Assembly: GCF_026240905.1 (NCBI RefSeq)
Contig: NZ_JAPEVI010000003.1
Coordinates: 4,094,501-4,158,500 of the forward strand
Length of the DNA: 64,000 nt
Direction of reading: 5' to 3'
From: Roseibium salinum
GTDB lineage: Bacteria; Pseudomonadota; Alphaproteobacteria; Rhizobiales; Stappiaceae
Below, one piece after another: positions 52,250 to 60,980 of the stretch. Numbering within the stretch: the stretch's first letter is position 1; each line of letters begins with the position of its first letter. Made by a program: the position numbers and the translations under genes. A model generated the notes under the pieces. That model saw only the letters and a program-made list of their open reading frames with translations, made no database searches and was not told the origin of the DNA.

Positions 52250-52326
52250 TTTGTGTGCCGCGAAGAATTTTCATCTGAGCGCCCGAGAGTAAGGCCGGGA
52301 TATAATCGGTCCGATCTCAACATTGC

Positions 52327-52821
52327 CTAGCGCGCCTCGTCGGACGGAACCTCGGCAACGGCCGCAGTGCGGTCCGAGCGGAATTTGGCCAGCGCCGCGT
52401 CAATGGCGGGATCGTTGAGGGCCAGCACGGCGGAGGCGAGCAGGGCGGCGTTGGTGGCCCCGGCCTTGCCGATGGCGAGCGTTCCCACGGGAATGCCGGC
52501 AGGCATCTGCACGATCGACAACAGGCTGTCTTCCCCGGACAGGGCCTTGCTTTCCACCGGCACGCCGAACACCGGCAGCAGGGTCAGGGAGGCGACCATT
52601 CCGGGCAGGTGGGCCGCGCCGCCGGCGCCGGCGATGATGATCTTGAAGCCTTCCGCCTTCGCGCCCTTGGCAAAGTCGTACATGCGGTCCGGCGTGCGGT
52701 GAGCCGAGACGATGCGGGCTTCATAGGACACGCCCAGCTGGTCGAGAATTTCTGCCGCGTGTTTCATTGTCGGCCAGTCGGACTGACTGCCCATGATGAT
52801 TGCGACATCCGCTTGTGCCAT
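52327..52821 (-). CDS. purE: 5-(carboxyamino)imidazole ribonucleotide mutase
   Basis: Converts N5-CAIR to CAIR in purine biosynthesis, 164 residues, class I PurE. The active-site loop is [19 protein letters not shown], with [17 protein letters not shown] and [27 protein letters not shown]. It precedes purK on the same strand. A DUF465 gene lies just upstream. Its ATG start and length are standard. Confidence 0.96.
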   Translation of the reverse strand: MAQADVAIIMGSQSDWPTMKHAAEILDQLGVSYEARIVSAHRTPDRMYDFAKGAKAEGFKIIIAGAGGAAHLPGMVASLTLLPVFGVPVESKALSGEDSLLSIVQMPAGIPVGTLAIGKAGATNAALLASAVLALNDPAIDAALAKFRSDRTAAVAEVPSDEAR

Positions 52822-52964
52822 ATCTTGCTCCAGTGTCCGGCAGGCTCAGAAGAGCCGCGGAGTATAGGCAGAGCGCCGCGCATCGCAAGCCGGAATTGCC
52901 GGAAAACGGTCCAGGTCCCCGCAGTGCGGCCGCGGCGGCGGGACGCGCCGCCGCGACCGTGCCG

Positions 52965-53171
52965 TCAGGCGATGATATCCGGGAACAACTGGTCTTCCAG
53001 AACCGCGATCCGGTCCTTGATCATCAGCTTTTTCTTTTTCAGTCTCTGAAGTTGCAGCGCGTCATAATTGGATGTTGCCGCAAGCGCCTCCACAGCCACG
53101 TCCAGGTCCCTGTGTTCCTGGCGAAGCTGTGCCAGCTCCACGCGCAGGGCATCATTTTCCGTTTGCGCCAT
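52965..53171 (-). CDS. YdcH-family DUF465 protein
   Basis: A 68-residue charged coiled-coil protein. The family pattern is visible: an N-terminal AQTENDALRVELAQLRQEHRDLD, then LQRLKKKKLMIKDRIAVLEDQ. Function is unknown. It is the first of two DUF465 genes in this region; the other, 480 bases away in the opposite direction, is at 53653. It precedes purE-purK on the same strand, 143 bases from purE. Confidence 0.85.
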   Translation of the reverse strand: MAQTENDALRVELAQLRQEHRDLDVAVEALAATSNYDALQLQRLKKKKLMIKDRIAVLEDQLFPDIIA

Positions 53172-53652
53172 CCAACTCCCCCGAGACGGGAATCAACCCC
53201 ACCGAAGAGCATTTGACCATTGATCCCGAGCCTTATGCAAACCCGCCATCACAGGCCAAATCAAGAACTCCGGTTACAGGTCTTCTTCTCGCTCCATCAG
53301 CCTGTTCTCATTCAAATGCAGGTTGATCTAGTCCATTTTGCCGTCGCTCGGCAAGATAGCATCTTTCTCAGTTCCCTGGCCGGCCTCACAATCGGGCCGA
53401 AGCCGTGTGTGACCGAAAGCCGCGGATGTCGTCTTCAAGAGTAAAACTGTGAACCGGCAAATCTATCAGCGGGAAAATTCGTGAGATTTGAACTGTTTGA
53501 TTGCCGCCGGTTTTTCACGGTTTTCTAAGGATGGTGACAAGATTGCATGATTTGACGGCGAAACGCTTCAAAATCGCGAACTCAGCAATCGACAAGAACG
53601 GATTTCCTGTGGCACGATGGCGGCGTTGAGCCAACAGACAGGAGGTTTATCC
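53172..53652. other. Divergent intergenic region between two DUF465 genes
   Basis: A 481-base stretch with no gene I can support. It is comparatively A/T-rich in the right half (53440-53600). It would contain promoters for both genes. The right boundary has the GGAGG site for the DUF465 gene at 53653. Confidence 0.45.
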
Positions 53653-53832
53653 ATGTCAATGCAGTCGCATCTCGAAGAACTTGAGCGCCGTCACGCGGAA
53701 ATGGAACGTAGGATTGAAGACGCTCAGTTGCACCCGAGTACGGACTCCTTGGAATTGGCTAACATGAAGCGGCAGAAACTGAAGATAAAGGACGAAATCG
53801 AGCGAATACGGCATGACGTGACCATCCATTAG
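53653..53832 (+). CDS. YdcH-family DUF465 protein (second copy)
   Basis: A 59-residue acidic and basic coiled coil (MSMQSHLEELERRHAEMERRI cut by EDAQLHPSTDSLELANMKRQKLKIKDEIERI). ATG 53653 follows GGAGG; a longer frame from 53617 has no site. It is shorter than its partner at 52965 and shares the same LxxMKRxKLxIKD motif. The IS element inserted in the terminator just downstream. Confidence 0.85.
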   Translation: MSMQSHLEELERRHAEMERRIEDAQLHPSTDSLELANMKRQKLKIKDEIERIRHDVTIH

Positions 53833-53855
53833 GTACGTCCGCCAGACAGTTCGAA

Positions 53856-53879
53856 AACGCCGCGCATCGCGCGGCGTTT
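53856..53879. terminator. Terminator palindrome, left copy of the IS target duplication
   Basis: AACGCCGCGC-ATC-GCGCGGCGTTT contains an exact 10-bp stem after the DUF465 gene. It matches the sequence right of the IS at 55408-55431, base for base, so it is the 24-bp target-site duplication. The T run that follows the right copy was cut off here by the insertion. Confidence 0.85.
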
Positions 53880-53891
53880 CAGACTGCTGAC

Positions 53892-53922
53892 AAACCCGCC
53901 GATTTCGGCGGGTTTGTTTTTT
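53892..53922 (+). terminator. IS left-end terminator against outside transcription
   Basis: CAAACCCGCCGA / TCGGCGGGTTTG, loop TT, followed by TTTTTT. It stops plus-strand transcription entering the IS from the left, protecting the transposase gene on the other strand from antisense RNA. Confidence 0.75.
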
Positions 53923-53982
53923 GAGATTTGTTTTGCCGTTATTTCTGGGTTTTGAATTTAGCGTGGTCGGGCTTTTTGCCTG

Positions 53983-55353
53983 TCAGGCCCGTACTTGTTT
54001 GGGTGGTTTGGTGAGGGCCATCGCGATCTTCTTGATGTTCTGGGCGGCGGCGGCGAGGAGGCACTGCATCTGGACGCGCACCAGACTTCGGAACCTGGCG
54101 TATCTGTGGCCATGGAGCTGTTTGGCATCGGCAAACGAACGCTCCACGGTTTCCTTTCGACGCTTGTAAACAGCCTTGCCCCAGGGTGTCAGGCGATATG
54201 TATCGCTTCGCTCCCTGCTCTCCTGCCAGACATGGCGGGTGATGGTGCGCTCAGCCCTGGCATTGGAGGTGCAGGAGGCCAGAAGCGGACACTTTTTGCA
54301 GATGGCAGGGTCGGAGCGGTAGTGTTTGTAGCCGTTCCTGTCCGTCGTTGCATAGGTCAGCAGCCGGCCTTCGGGACAACGGTAGCCATCGGTTTGCTCC
54401 TCGTAAGCGAAGCTTGATTTGCGCATCATGCCGGGCTTTGGGGCAGACGGGCGGCGGTATCCGGTCACCCCCAGAATATCCCGCTCCTCCAGTCCCCGGG
54501 CTATCGCTGAAGTGGCATAGCCCGCATCAAGACCAACCGCCTTGACCTGGAAGCTGAAGCGGTGTGCCTGACGGTCCAGCCGGTTCAGATAAACAATGCT
54601 GTCATGGACATTGGCCGGTGTGGTGAAGGTGTCCGTGACGATCCCCAATTTACCGTCCACCGTGCGGTGGTCCAGATAGAAGAAGCCCTTTGGCTTGCCC
54701 TCACGCACCATGTAGCCGCTGTCCGGATCCGTGCGGCTCACCTTGGTTTGCTTGACCTCAGGAGAGCGCTCCTGCTCCTTTAGCGGCTTCTGGCCATGCA
54801 GCCTGCGTTCCGCCTCAACCGCCCGGTCCAGGTCCGCCCAATAATCGGCCCGTGACTTCTCGATTTGAGCCAGATCGTATTTGCCTTTGTTGGCATTCGC
54901 CTTCAGATGTGTCGAATCCGTATAAAGCACCGTGCCGTCTACAAGGCCATGAGCGATCGCCTGCTCGACAATGTGGTCGAAGATATCCTGGGCGACAGAC
55001 GCGTCGTTGTAGCGACGCCGCCGGTTCTGGCTCAGTGTCGAGGCGTCGAACACCTTGTCCGTCAGCTTCAGCCGCAAGAACCAGCGGTAGGCGACATTCA
55101 CCTCGATCTCGCGCACCAACTGGCGCTCCGAGCGGATGCCGAACAGGTAACCGATGAACAACGCCTTGAACATCAACGTCGGATCCAGCGGTGGACGGCC
55201 GTTGTCTGCGCAGTAGAGCGCCGAGACACGGTCATGGACGAACGAAAAGTCGATCACCGCGTCAATCTTGCGCAAAAGGTGATCGGCGGGAACAAGCTGC
55301 TCGAGTGTAACCATCTCGAGCGCTGTCTGATCGGGGCCGGGCTTCTTCAACAT
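53983..55353 (-). CDS. IS1182-family transposase
   Basis: A 456-residue DDE transposase. The N-terminal MLKKPGPDQTALEMVTLEQLVPADH cut by LLRKIDAVIDF and RPPLDPTLMFKALFIGYLFGIRSERQL is characteristic of the IS1182 group. The acidic triad is likely in LYTDSTH, LDAGYATSAIARGL and ETVERSFADAK. Cysteines in CPEGRLLTY and ICKKCPLLASC form the zinc-finger-like insert of these enzymes. It is intact, has no frameshift, and lies inside the 1528-bp element. Confidence 0.95.
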   Translation of the reverse strand: MLKKPGPDQTALEMVTLEQLVPADHLLRKIDAVIDFSFVHDRVSALYCADNGRPPLDPTLMFKALFIGYLFGIRSERQLVREIEVNVAYRWFLRLKLTDKVFDASTLSQNRRRRYNDASVAQDIFDHIVEQAIAHGLVDGTVLYTDSTHLKANANKGKYDLAQIEKSRADYWADLDRAVEAERRLHGQKPLKEQERSPEVKQTKVSRTDPDSGYMVREGKPKGFFYLDHRTVDGKLGIVTDTFTTPANVHDSIVYLNRLDRQAHRFSFQVKAVGLDAGYATSAIARGLEERDILGVTGYRRPSAPKPGMMRKSSFAYEEQTDGYRCPEGRLLTYATTDRNGYKHYRSDPAICKKCPLLASCTSNARAERTITRHVWQESRERSDTYRLTPWGKAVYKRRKETVERSFADAKQLHGHRYARFRSLVRVQMQCLLAAAAQNIKKIAMALTKPPKQVRA

Positions 55354-55369
55354 CTAAACAGTGAATCAA

Positions 55370-55390
55370 AAACCCCTGGACAATGCCAGG
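55370..55390 (-). terminator. IS right-end terminator against outside transcription
   Basis: On the minus strand ACCCCTGG/CCAGGGGTTT forms a stem with a short loop and T-rich tail (TTTTTGATTC). It stops leftward transcription entering from the acyl-CoA ligase side, so both ends of the IS are insulated. Confidence 0.65.
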
Positions 55391-55407
55391 GGTTTGTCAG
55401 CAGTCTG

Positions 55408-55434
55408 AACGCCGCGCATCGCGCGGCGTTTTTT
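55408..55434. terminator. Terminator palindrome, right copy of the target duplication
   Basis: The same 24 bases as 53856-53879, here followed by TTT. It originally served as the terminator between the DUF465 gene and the acyl-CoA ligase gene ending at 55439. Confidence 0.85.
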
Positions 55435-55438
55435 GTGT

Positions 55439-57073
55439 TTAAAGGCTCTTTGCCTGTTCGCGCAGGGCAAATTTCTGGATCTTGCCGGTGGAGGTCTTGG
55501 GAAGCTCGCAGAAGACGACGGTTTTCGGTGCCTTGAAACCGGCCAGGCGCTCGCGGCAGAACGCGATCAGATCCGCTTCGGTGACGCTTGAGCCTGCCTT
55601 CAGTTCGACGAAGGCGCAGGGTGTCTCGCCCCATTTTTCGTCCGGACGGGCGACCACGGCCACGGCCTGGACGTCCGGGTGCTTGTAGAGGACCTCCTCC
55701 ACCTCGATGGACGAGATGTTTTCGCCGCCCGAGATGATGATGTCCTTGGACCTGTCCTTCAGCTGGATATAGCCGTCGGGATGCATCACGCCGAGGTCGC
55801 CGGAGTGAAACCAGCCGCCGTGAAAGGCGCTGTCGGTGGCTTCCGGGTTTTTCAGATAGCCCTTCATGACCACGTTGCCGCGGAACATGACTTCCCCAAG
55901 CGTTTCCCCGTCGGCCGGGACCGGTTCCAGGGTTTCGGGATCGAGAACCGTCAGGCCTTCCAGGGCAACGTAGCGCACGCCCTGGCGGGCCTTCTTCCGG
56001 GCCTGCTGGTCCAGTGGCAGGCCGTCCCATTCGCGTTTCCATTCATTGACGACGGCCGGGCCGTAGACTTCGGTGAGGCCATAGAGATGGGTGACGTTGA
56101 AGCCGGCCGTCTTCATGGCCGCCAGCACGCTTTCCGGGGGCGGCGCGGCTGCGGTGAAGAATTCGACTTCGTGATCGAGGTCGCGCTTCTGGTCGGGGGC
56201 GGCGTTCAGCAGCGTCGACATGACGATGGGAGCGCCGCACAGATGGGTCACCTGCTCGTCGGCAATCAGGTCCCACATGGTCTTCGGCCGCACTGCACGC
56301 AGGCAGACATGGGTGCCGGCGACAACGGAGATCGACCAGGGAAAGCACCAGCCGTTGCAGTGGAACATCGGCAGCGTCCACAGATAGACCGGGTGCTTGA
56401 CCATTGAGGCAGTGATCACATTGGCCTGGGCCAGGAGATAGGCGCCGCGGTGGTGATAGACCACGCCCTTGGGATTGCCCGTGGTGCCGGAGGTGTAATT
56501 GAGCGCAATGGCATCCCATTCGTCATCGGGAAGCGACCACTGAAAGTCCGGATCGCCGGTCTGGAGAAACTCTTCGTAATCGATTGACCCCAGCCGCTCT
56601 CCGTCCTGCGGGAATTCCGGGTCCGAATAGTCGATCACCGTGGGATTGACGGTGGCGAGCGAAAGGGCCTGCCTGATGACCGGCGCGTATTCCCGGTCGG
56701 TGATCAGCACCTTGCATTCGGCGTGGTCCAGCTGAAAGGCGATGACCGCCGGCTCGAGCCGCGTGTTCAACGAATGCAGGACGGCCCTGGTCATCGGCAC
56801 GCCGTAATGGGCCTCCAGCATGGGCGGCACGTTGGAGAACATCACGCTGACCGTATCGTTCTTGCCGATGCCGAGGCTGCCGAGCGCGGAGGCGAGCTGC
56901 CGCGCGCGGCGGTAGAAGGTGCGGTAGTCCGTACGCTGCTGGCCGTGAATGATCGCCGTCGTTTCGGGAAACACATCCGCCGCGCGGGCCAGAAAGCTGA
57001 GCGGGCTGAGCGGGGCGTAGTTGGCGGTGGTCTTGTCGAGCCCCTGGGTGAACGGGTTGACGCTGGCGTCCAT
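55439..57073 (-). CDS. AMP-dependent acyl-CoA ligase
   Basis: A 544-residue adenylating enzyme that activates a short or medium acyl chain to acyl-CoA. It has the ATP motif TSGTTGNPKGV, the YGLTEVYGP region, and the C-terminal lysine of STGKIQKFALR. Closest in pattern to the DmdB/AlkK-type ligases (methylmercaptopropionate or medium-chain acids); the substrate is not decidable here. ATG 57073 was chosen because GGAGG lies six bases upstream; an ATG six bases earlier overlaps it. Confidence 0.87.
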   Translation of the reverse strand: MDASVNPFTQGLDKTTANYAPLSPLSFLARAADVFPETTAIIHGQQRTDYRTFYRRARQLASALGSLGIGKNDTVSVMFSNVPPMLEAHYGVPMTRAVLHSLNTRLEPAVIAFQLDHAECKVLITDREYAPVIRQALSLATVNPTVIDYSDPEFPQDGERLGSIDYEEFLQTGDPDFQWSLPDDEWDAIALNYTSGTTGNPKGVVYHHRGAYLLAQANVITASMVKHPVYLWTLPMFHCNGWCFPWSISVVAGTHVCLRAVRPKTMWDLIADEQVTHLCGAPIVMSTLLNAAPDQKRDLDHEVEFFTAAAPPPESVLAAMKTAGFNVTHLYGLTEVYGPAVVNEWKREWDGLPLDQQARKKARQGVRYVALEGLTVLDPETLEPVPADGETLGEVMFRGNVVMKGYLKNPEATDSAFHGGWFHSGDLGVMHPDGYIQLKDRSKDIIISGGENISSIEVEEVLYKHPDVQAVAVVARPDEKWGETPCAFVELKAGSSVTEADLIAFCRERLAGFKAPKTVVFCELPKTSTGKIQKFALREQAKSL

Positions 57074-57158
57074 GATCATCCTCCTTGATCATTTTCTGCC
57101 ATCAAACTCCCAAATAGGGGCGCGCGCAATGCACTGATTGGTCAGGGGTCCGGATCGG

Positions 57159-57923
57159 TCAGGGCAGGAACGCCATCAGGCCGTCATAGGTCAGCTTGGC
57201 GCCGATCAGGCCCATGAAAATATAGATGATGCTGTAGAAGGTCTCGGCCTTGACGATGCGGACGAGCCACACCCCGCACAGCGTCGCGATCAGGGCGACC
57301 GGGAACAGGGTGACGGAGGTCGTCAGGTTGGTGGCGTCGAACTGGCCGAGCATGAAATACGGCACCAGCTTGATGGCATTGACCGCGGCAAAGAAGATCA
57401 CCGCGGTGCCGGCGAAGAGCATCGGCGCAAGGCGCAACGGCAACATGTACATCTGGAACGGCGGGCCGCCCGTATGGCTGATGAAGCTGGTGAAGCCCGC
57501 GACAGTGCCCCAGAACGTCCCCTTGGGCAGGTTGTGCCTGCTGGCGCCGGCCGCCTTTCGCTGCTTGAAGAGGTAATCGGCGACGAAGGCCAGCGACATG
57601 ATGCCGATCAGGAGAATCACGAAGGCGTCGTTCACATAGGCGGCGGTCGCCCAGCCGATGCCGATGCCCAGCACCGCGGCAGGGAGCAGAATGCTCAGGC
57701 TCCTCCAGTCGGCACGGCCCTTGTAGGCGATCAGCGCGACGGCATCCATCACGATCAGGATCGGCAGCATGATGCCGGCGGCCTGAAGCGGCGAAATCAC
57801 GAGCGCCATGATCGGCACGCCGAGCATGGCAAACGTGCCGCCGAAGCCGCCCTTGGAGAGGCCGACGAAGAAGACGGCCGGAATGGCGGCCGCGTAGAAC
57901 CAGGGGTCTGTTATCGGGGACAT
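57159..57923 (-). CDS. TauE/SafE-family transporter (sulfite exporter-type)
   Basis: A 254-residue membrane protein with about eight hydrophobic helices. Family marks are AIPAVFFVGLSKGGFGGTFAMLGVPIMAL near the N-terminus (with its repeat FTSFISHTGGPPFQMYML in the second half). TauE/SafE proteins export sulfite or organic sulfur or carbon anions. There is no sulfur-metabolism gene next to it, so the substrate is unknown. It lies 85 bases upstream of the acyl-CoA ligase gene in the same direction. Confidence 0.88.
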   Translation of the reverse strand: MSPITDPWFYAAAIPAVFFVGLSKGGFGGTFAMLGVPIMALVISPLQAAGIMLPILIVMDAVALIAYKGRADWRSLSILLPAAVLGIGIGWATAAYVNDAFVILLIGIMSLAFVADYLFKQRKAAGASRHNLPKGTFWGTVAGFTSFISHTGGPPFQMYMLPLRLAPMLFAGTAVIFFAAVNAIKLVPYFMLGQFDATNLTTSVTLFPVALIATLCGVWLVRIVKAETFYSIIYIFMGLIGAKLTYDGLMAFLP

Positions 57924-58095
57924 CTGTTCAAATGGTGGGATGATTCAAGAAGGGCAGGCGCTGCAGACAAGCACGCCGGAGGGATTACGTAAAGTCCCGA
58001 ACGTCGAATTGCTTATGCGCGAAGACTTGCATTTTTGCCTCCTGATACACCACTCTAGTCCTAAAAGCCGAGGCGGCTGTTTGGGAGGAATATTC

Positions 58096-60003
58096 ATGGC
58101 AAGCCGGTATCATGAGGTCTATCAGGGCTGGAAACACGATCCGCTGGGTTTCTGGAAGACGGCCGCTGCCGAAATCGACTGGATCTCGACTTCCGACACG
58201 ATTTTCAACCCAGACATGGGCCAGTATGGCCGGTGGTTTCCGGACTGGGAATGCAACACCTGCTACAACTGCCTCGACCGGCATGTGGAGCGTGGCCGGC
58301 CCGGGCAGCCAGCGCTGATCTATGACAGCCCGATCACCGGCAAAAAGGCGAGCTACAGCTATGCCGAGCTGCTCGAGGAAGTGCAGGCGATGGCCTGCGT
58401 GCTGGCGGACAAGGGGCTGCAGAAGGGCGACCGGGCGATCATCTACATGCCGATGATCCCGCAGGCCGTCATGGCCATGCTCGCCTGCGCGCGCCTGGGC
58501 GTCATCCATTCGGTCGTCTTCGGCGGTTTTGCCGCACATGAGCTGGCAACCCGGATCGACGATGCCGCGCCCAAGGCGATCATTGCCGCTTCCTGCGGGA
58601 TCGAGCCGGGCCGCGTCATTGCCTACAAGCCCCTGATCGACGCGGCGATCGAGCAATCGACAAAGAAACCGAGCGTCTGCCTCGTCTTCCAGCGCGAGGA
58701 ACTGGCTGGCGAAATGCAGGAGGGCCGGGATTTCGATCTGGGCGAGCTCCAGGCGCAGGCCCGGGCCGCCGGCCGCACGATCGCGCCGACGCCGGTGAAG
58801 GCAAGCGACCCGCTCTACATTCTCTACACCTCCGGTACGACCGGGCAGCCGAAGGGCGTGGTGCGCGACAATGGCGGCCACATGGTCGCGCTGAAGTGGA
58901 CGATGAAGAACCTCTATGACATCGAGCCGGGCGAGGTCTTCTGGGCGGCCTCCGATGTCGGCTGGGTGGTCGGCCATTCCTATATCTGCTACGCGCCGCT
59001 GCTTCACGGCTGCACGACGGTTGTCTTCGAGGGCAAGCCGGTCGGCACGCCGGATGCGGGCGTTTTCTGGCGCGTCGTTGCCGATCACGGCGTGGTGTCG
59101 CTCTTTACCGCCCCGACCGCGTTCCGCGCCATCCGCAAGGAAGATCCGGACGGCAAGTTCATCGAACAATACGATCTGTCCCAGTTCCGCTCCCTGTTTC
59201 TGGCCGGCGAACGCGCCGATCCGGAGACCGTCAATTGGGCGATCGACCAGTTGCAGGTGCCGGTGATCGACCACTGGTGGCAGACGGAGACCGGCTGGTG
59301 CATCGCCGGCAACCCGCTCGGGCTCGGACAGCTGCCGGTCAAGCCCGGTTCGCCCACCGTGCCGATGCCGGGCTACGACGTGCAGGTCCTGGACGACCTG
59401 GGCCATGTTCTGGGAACCAACACGCTCGGCAATATCGTGGTGAAACTGCCGCTGCCGCCGGGCTGCCTGCCGACGCTGTGGAATGCGGACAAGCGGTTCT
59501 TCGATGCCTATCTCGCCGAGTTCCCCGGCTACTACAAGTCGGCGGATGCCGGGATCATCGACGATGACGGTTATGTTTCCATCCTGGCGCGCACGGACGA
59601 CATCATCAACGTTGCCGGGCACCGGCTGTCCACCGGCGGCATGGAGGAGGTGCTGGCGTGCCATCCGGATGTTGCCGAATGCGCGGTGATCGGCATTGCC
59701 GACAAGCTGAAGGGCCAGCTGCCTTGCGGGTTCGTGGTGCTGAAGGCCGGCGTCGAGCGGCCACATGAGGAGATCGAGAAGGAACTGGTGAAGCTGGTGC
59801 GCGACAGGATCGGCCCGGTGGCGGCCTTCAAGATCGCGATCACGGTCGCGCGGCTGCCGAAAACCCGGTCCGGCAAGATCCTGCGCGGCACCATGCGCCA
59901 TATTGCTGACGGAGAAAGCTACAAGGTCCCCGCCACGATCGACGATCCGGCCATCCTGGATGAGATCAGCGAAGCCTTGAAATCACACGGTATTTCCGTG
60001 TGA
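58096..60003 (+). CDS. prpE: Propionyl-CoA synthetase
   Basis: A 635-residue acetyl-CoA-synthetase-type enzyme that makes propionyl-CoA from propionate. The N-terminus (YHEVYQGWKHDPLGFWKTAAAEIDW) and NTCYNCLDRHVERG are propionate-ligase features; LYTSGTTGQPKGVVRDNGGH is the ATP loop and the acetylation-type lysine lies in RSGKILRGTMR. ATG 58096 has GGGAGGAA. It stands between TauE (divergent) and an SDR. The SDR downstream may or may not be co-transcribed; a hairpin lies between. Confidence 0.93.
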   Translation: MASRYHEVYQGWKHDPLGFWKTAAAEIDWISTSDTIFNPDMGQYGRWFPDWECNTCYNCLDRHVERGRPGQPALIYDSPITGKKASYSYAELLEEVQAMACVLADKGLQKGDRAIIYMPMIPQAVMAMLACARLGVIHSVVFGGFAAHELATRIDDAAPKAIIAASCGIEPGRVIAYKPLIDAAIEQSTKKPSVCLVFQREELAGEMQEGRDFDLGELQAQARAAGRTIAPTPVKASDPLYILYTSGTTGQPKGVVRDNGGHMVALKWTMKNLYDIEPGEVFWAASDVGWVVGHSYICYAPLLHGCTTVVFEGKPVGTPDAGVFWRVVADHGVVSLFTAPTAFRAIRKEDPDGKFIEQYDLSQFRSLFLAGERADPETVNWAIDQLQVPVIDHWWQTETGWCIAGNPLGLGQLPVKPGSPTVPMPGYDVQVLDDLGHVLGTNTLGNIVVKLPLPPGCLPTLWNADKRFFDAYLAEFPGYYKSADAGIIDDDGYVSILARTDDIINVAGHRLSTGGMEEVLACHPDVAECAVIGIADKLKGQLPCGFVVLKAGVERPHEEIEKELVKLVRDRIGPVAAFKIAITVARLPKTRSGKILRGTMRHIADGESYKVPATIDDPAILDEISEALKSHGISV

Positions 60004-60070
60004 GAGGCAGGGGTGACATTACCGTAACCTGAGAACTGTGATCGACACGGGCGCTTTTGAGAACTAATGT

Positions 60071-60092
60071 CGGACCGCCGCAAAGCGGTCCG
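60071..60092 (+). terminator. Hairpin between prpE and the SDR gene
   Basis: CGGACCGC / GCGGTCCG with a CGCAAA loop lies 67 bases after prpE and 47 bases before the SDR start. The T content after it is low (GCGTGTTTG), so it is a weak terminator or leader hairpin. Confidence 0.4.
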
Positions 60093-60138
60093 CGCGTGTT
60101 TGCGGTCTCGAATTTACCCAATTTACCGTGAGGTTTCC

Positions 60139-60924
60139 GTGTCTTTGGAAAATAAGGTCGCCATCATCACCGGCGCTGCCCGTGGTATCGGATTTGCCGT
60201 TGCCAAACGTTTTGTCATGGATGGCGCGAAGGTCGTGATCGCCGATGTGGACGATAGCGCCGGCGAGGCGGCAGCCGAGGACCTGAAGGGCCTCGGCGAG
60301 GCGACGTACATCCATTGCAACGTCGCCGAACGCCTGGACGTGCGCAACCTGGTCGCCGAAACCCTGAATGCCTATGGCGACATCGACGTTCTGGTCAACA
60401 ACGCCGGCATCGTTGCCGGTGCCGACTTCCTCGACCTGGAAGTGGAGGATTTCGACCGGGTTCTGTCGATCAATCTGAGAGGCTCGTTCCTGTGTTCCCA
60501 GGCCGTTGCCCGCCACATGGTCGAGAAGGTGCAGGACGGCGGCGAGCCGGGCTGCATCATCAACATGTCGTCGATCAACGCCGTGGTCGCGATCCCCAAT
60601 CAGGTTCCCTATTGCGTTTCCAAGGGCGGCATATCCCAGCTGACCAAGGTCTCCGCCCTGTCGCTCGCCCAATACGGCATTCGCGTGAACGCCATCGGTC
60701 CGGGCTCGATCATGACCGACATGCTGGCGTCGGTGAACAGCGACAAGGCCGCAAAGAACCGCATCCTGTCGCGAACCCCGATGCTGCGCATCGGCGAGGC
60801 TTCCGAGATCGCCGGCGTCGCGGCTTTCCTGGCATCGCCGGACGCGAGCTACGTGACCGGGCAGACCATCTTTGCCGATGGCGGCCGGTTACCGCTGAAT
60901 TATACGGTTGCCGTGCCGGAGTAA
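60139..60924 (+). CDS. Short-chain dehydrogenase/reductase (SDR)
   Basis: A classical SDR of 261 residues. The dinucleotide site is TGAARGIG, NNAG is present in LVNNAGIVAG, and the catalytic triad is Ser in NMSSIN, Tyr and Lys in YCVSKGG. The GTG start at 60139 has GAGG in front and puts the Rossmann loop at the usual distance; a longer frame from 60067 is unlikely. The substrate (a hydroxy acid, sugar or alcohol) is not evident. Confidence 0.85.
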   Translation: MSLENKVAIITGAARGIGFAVAKRFVMDGAKVVIADVDDSAGEAAAEDLKGLGEATYIHCNVAERLDVRNLVAETLNAYGDIDVLVNNAGIVAGADFLDLEVEDFDRVLSINLRGSFLCSQAVARHMVEKVQDGGEPGCIINMSSINAVVAIPNQVPYCVSKGGISQLTKVSALSLAQYGIRVNAIGPGSIMTDMLASVNSDKAAKNRILSRTPMLRIGEASEIAGVAAFLASPDASYVTGQTIFADGGRLPLNYTVAVPE

Positions 60925-60940
60925 GCTACGGCGCTGCCGG

Positions 60941-60965
60941 TTCCCTCCCCCGTGCGGGGAGGGGA
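60941..60965. terminator. GC-rich hairpin between convergent SDR and ABC-transporter genes
   Basis: CCCTCCCC-CGTGC-GGGGAGGG is an eight-base perfect stem in the gap between converging genes. There is no T run. It has the look of a short repeat common in intergenic spaces of this group. Confidence 0.5.
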
Positions 60966-60980
60966 CAAGCTGCGTGATCT

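Larger units (their letters stand above)
53880..55407 (-). mobile_element. IS1182-family insertion sequence (1528 bp)
   Basis: Ends are exact 18-bp inverted repeats, CAGACTGCTGACAAACCC at 53880-53897 and its complement at 55390-55407. The element contains one transposase gene on the minus strand. It is flanked by a 24-bp direct repeat (53856-53879 and 55408-55431) that is a complete terminator palindrome. Both ends carry hairpins with T runs directed against entering transcription. The intact transposase and exact ends suggest a recent, possibly active insertion. Confidence 0.93.

Noticed and set aside
57985..59901. 638-codon minus-strand frame opposite prpE
   Set aside because: prpE is unambiguous, and the reverse frame has an Arg/His/Gln-rich composition and no domain.
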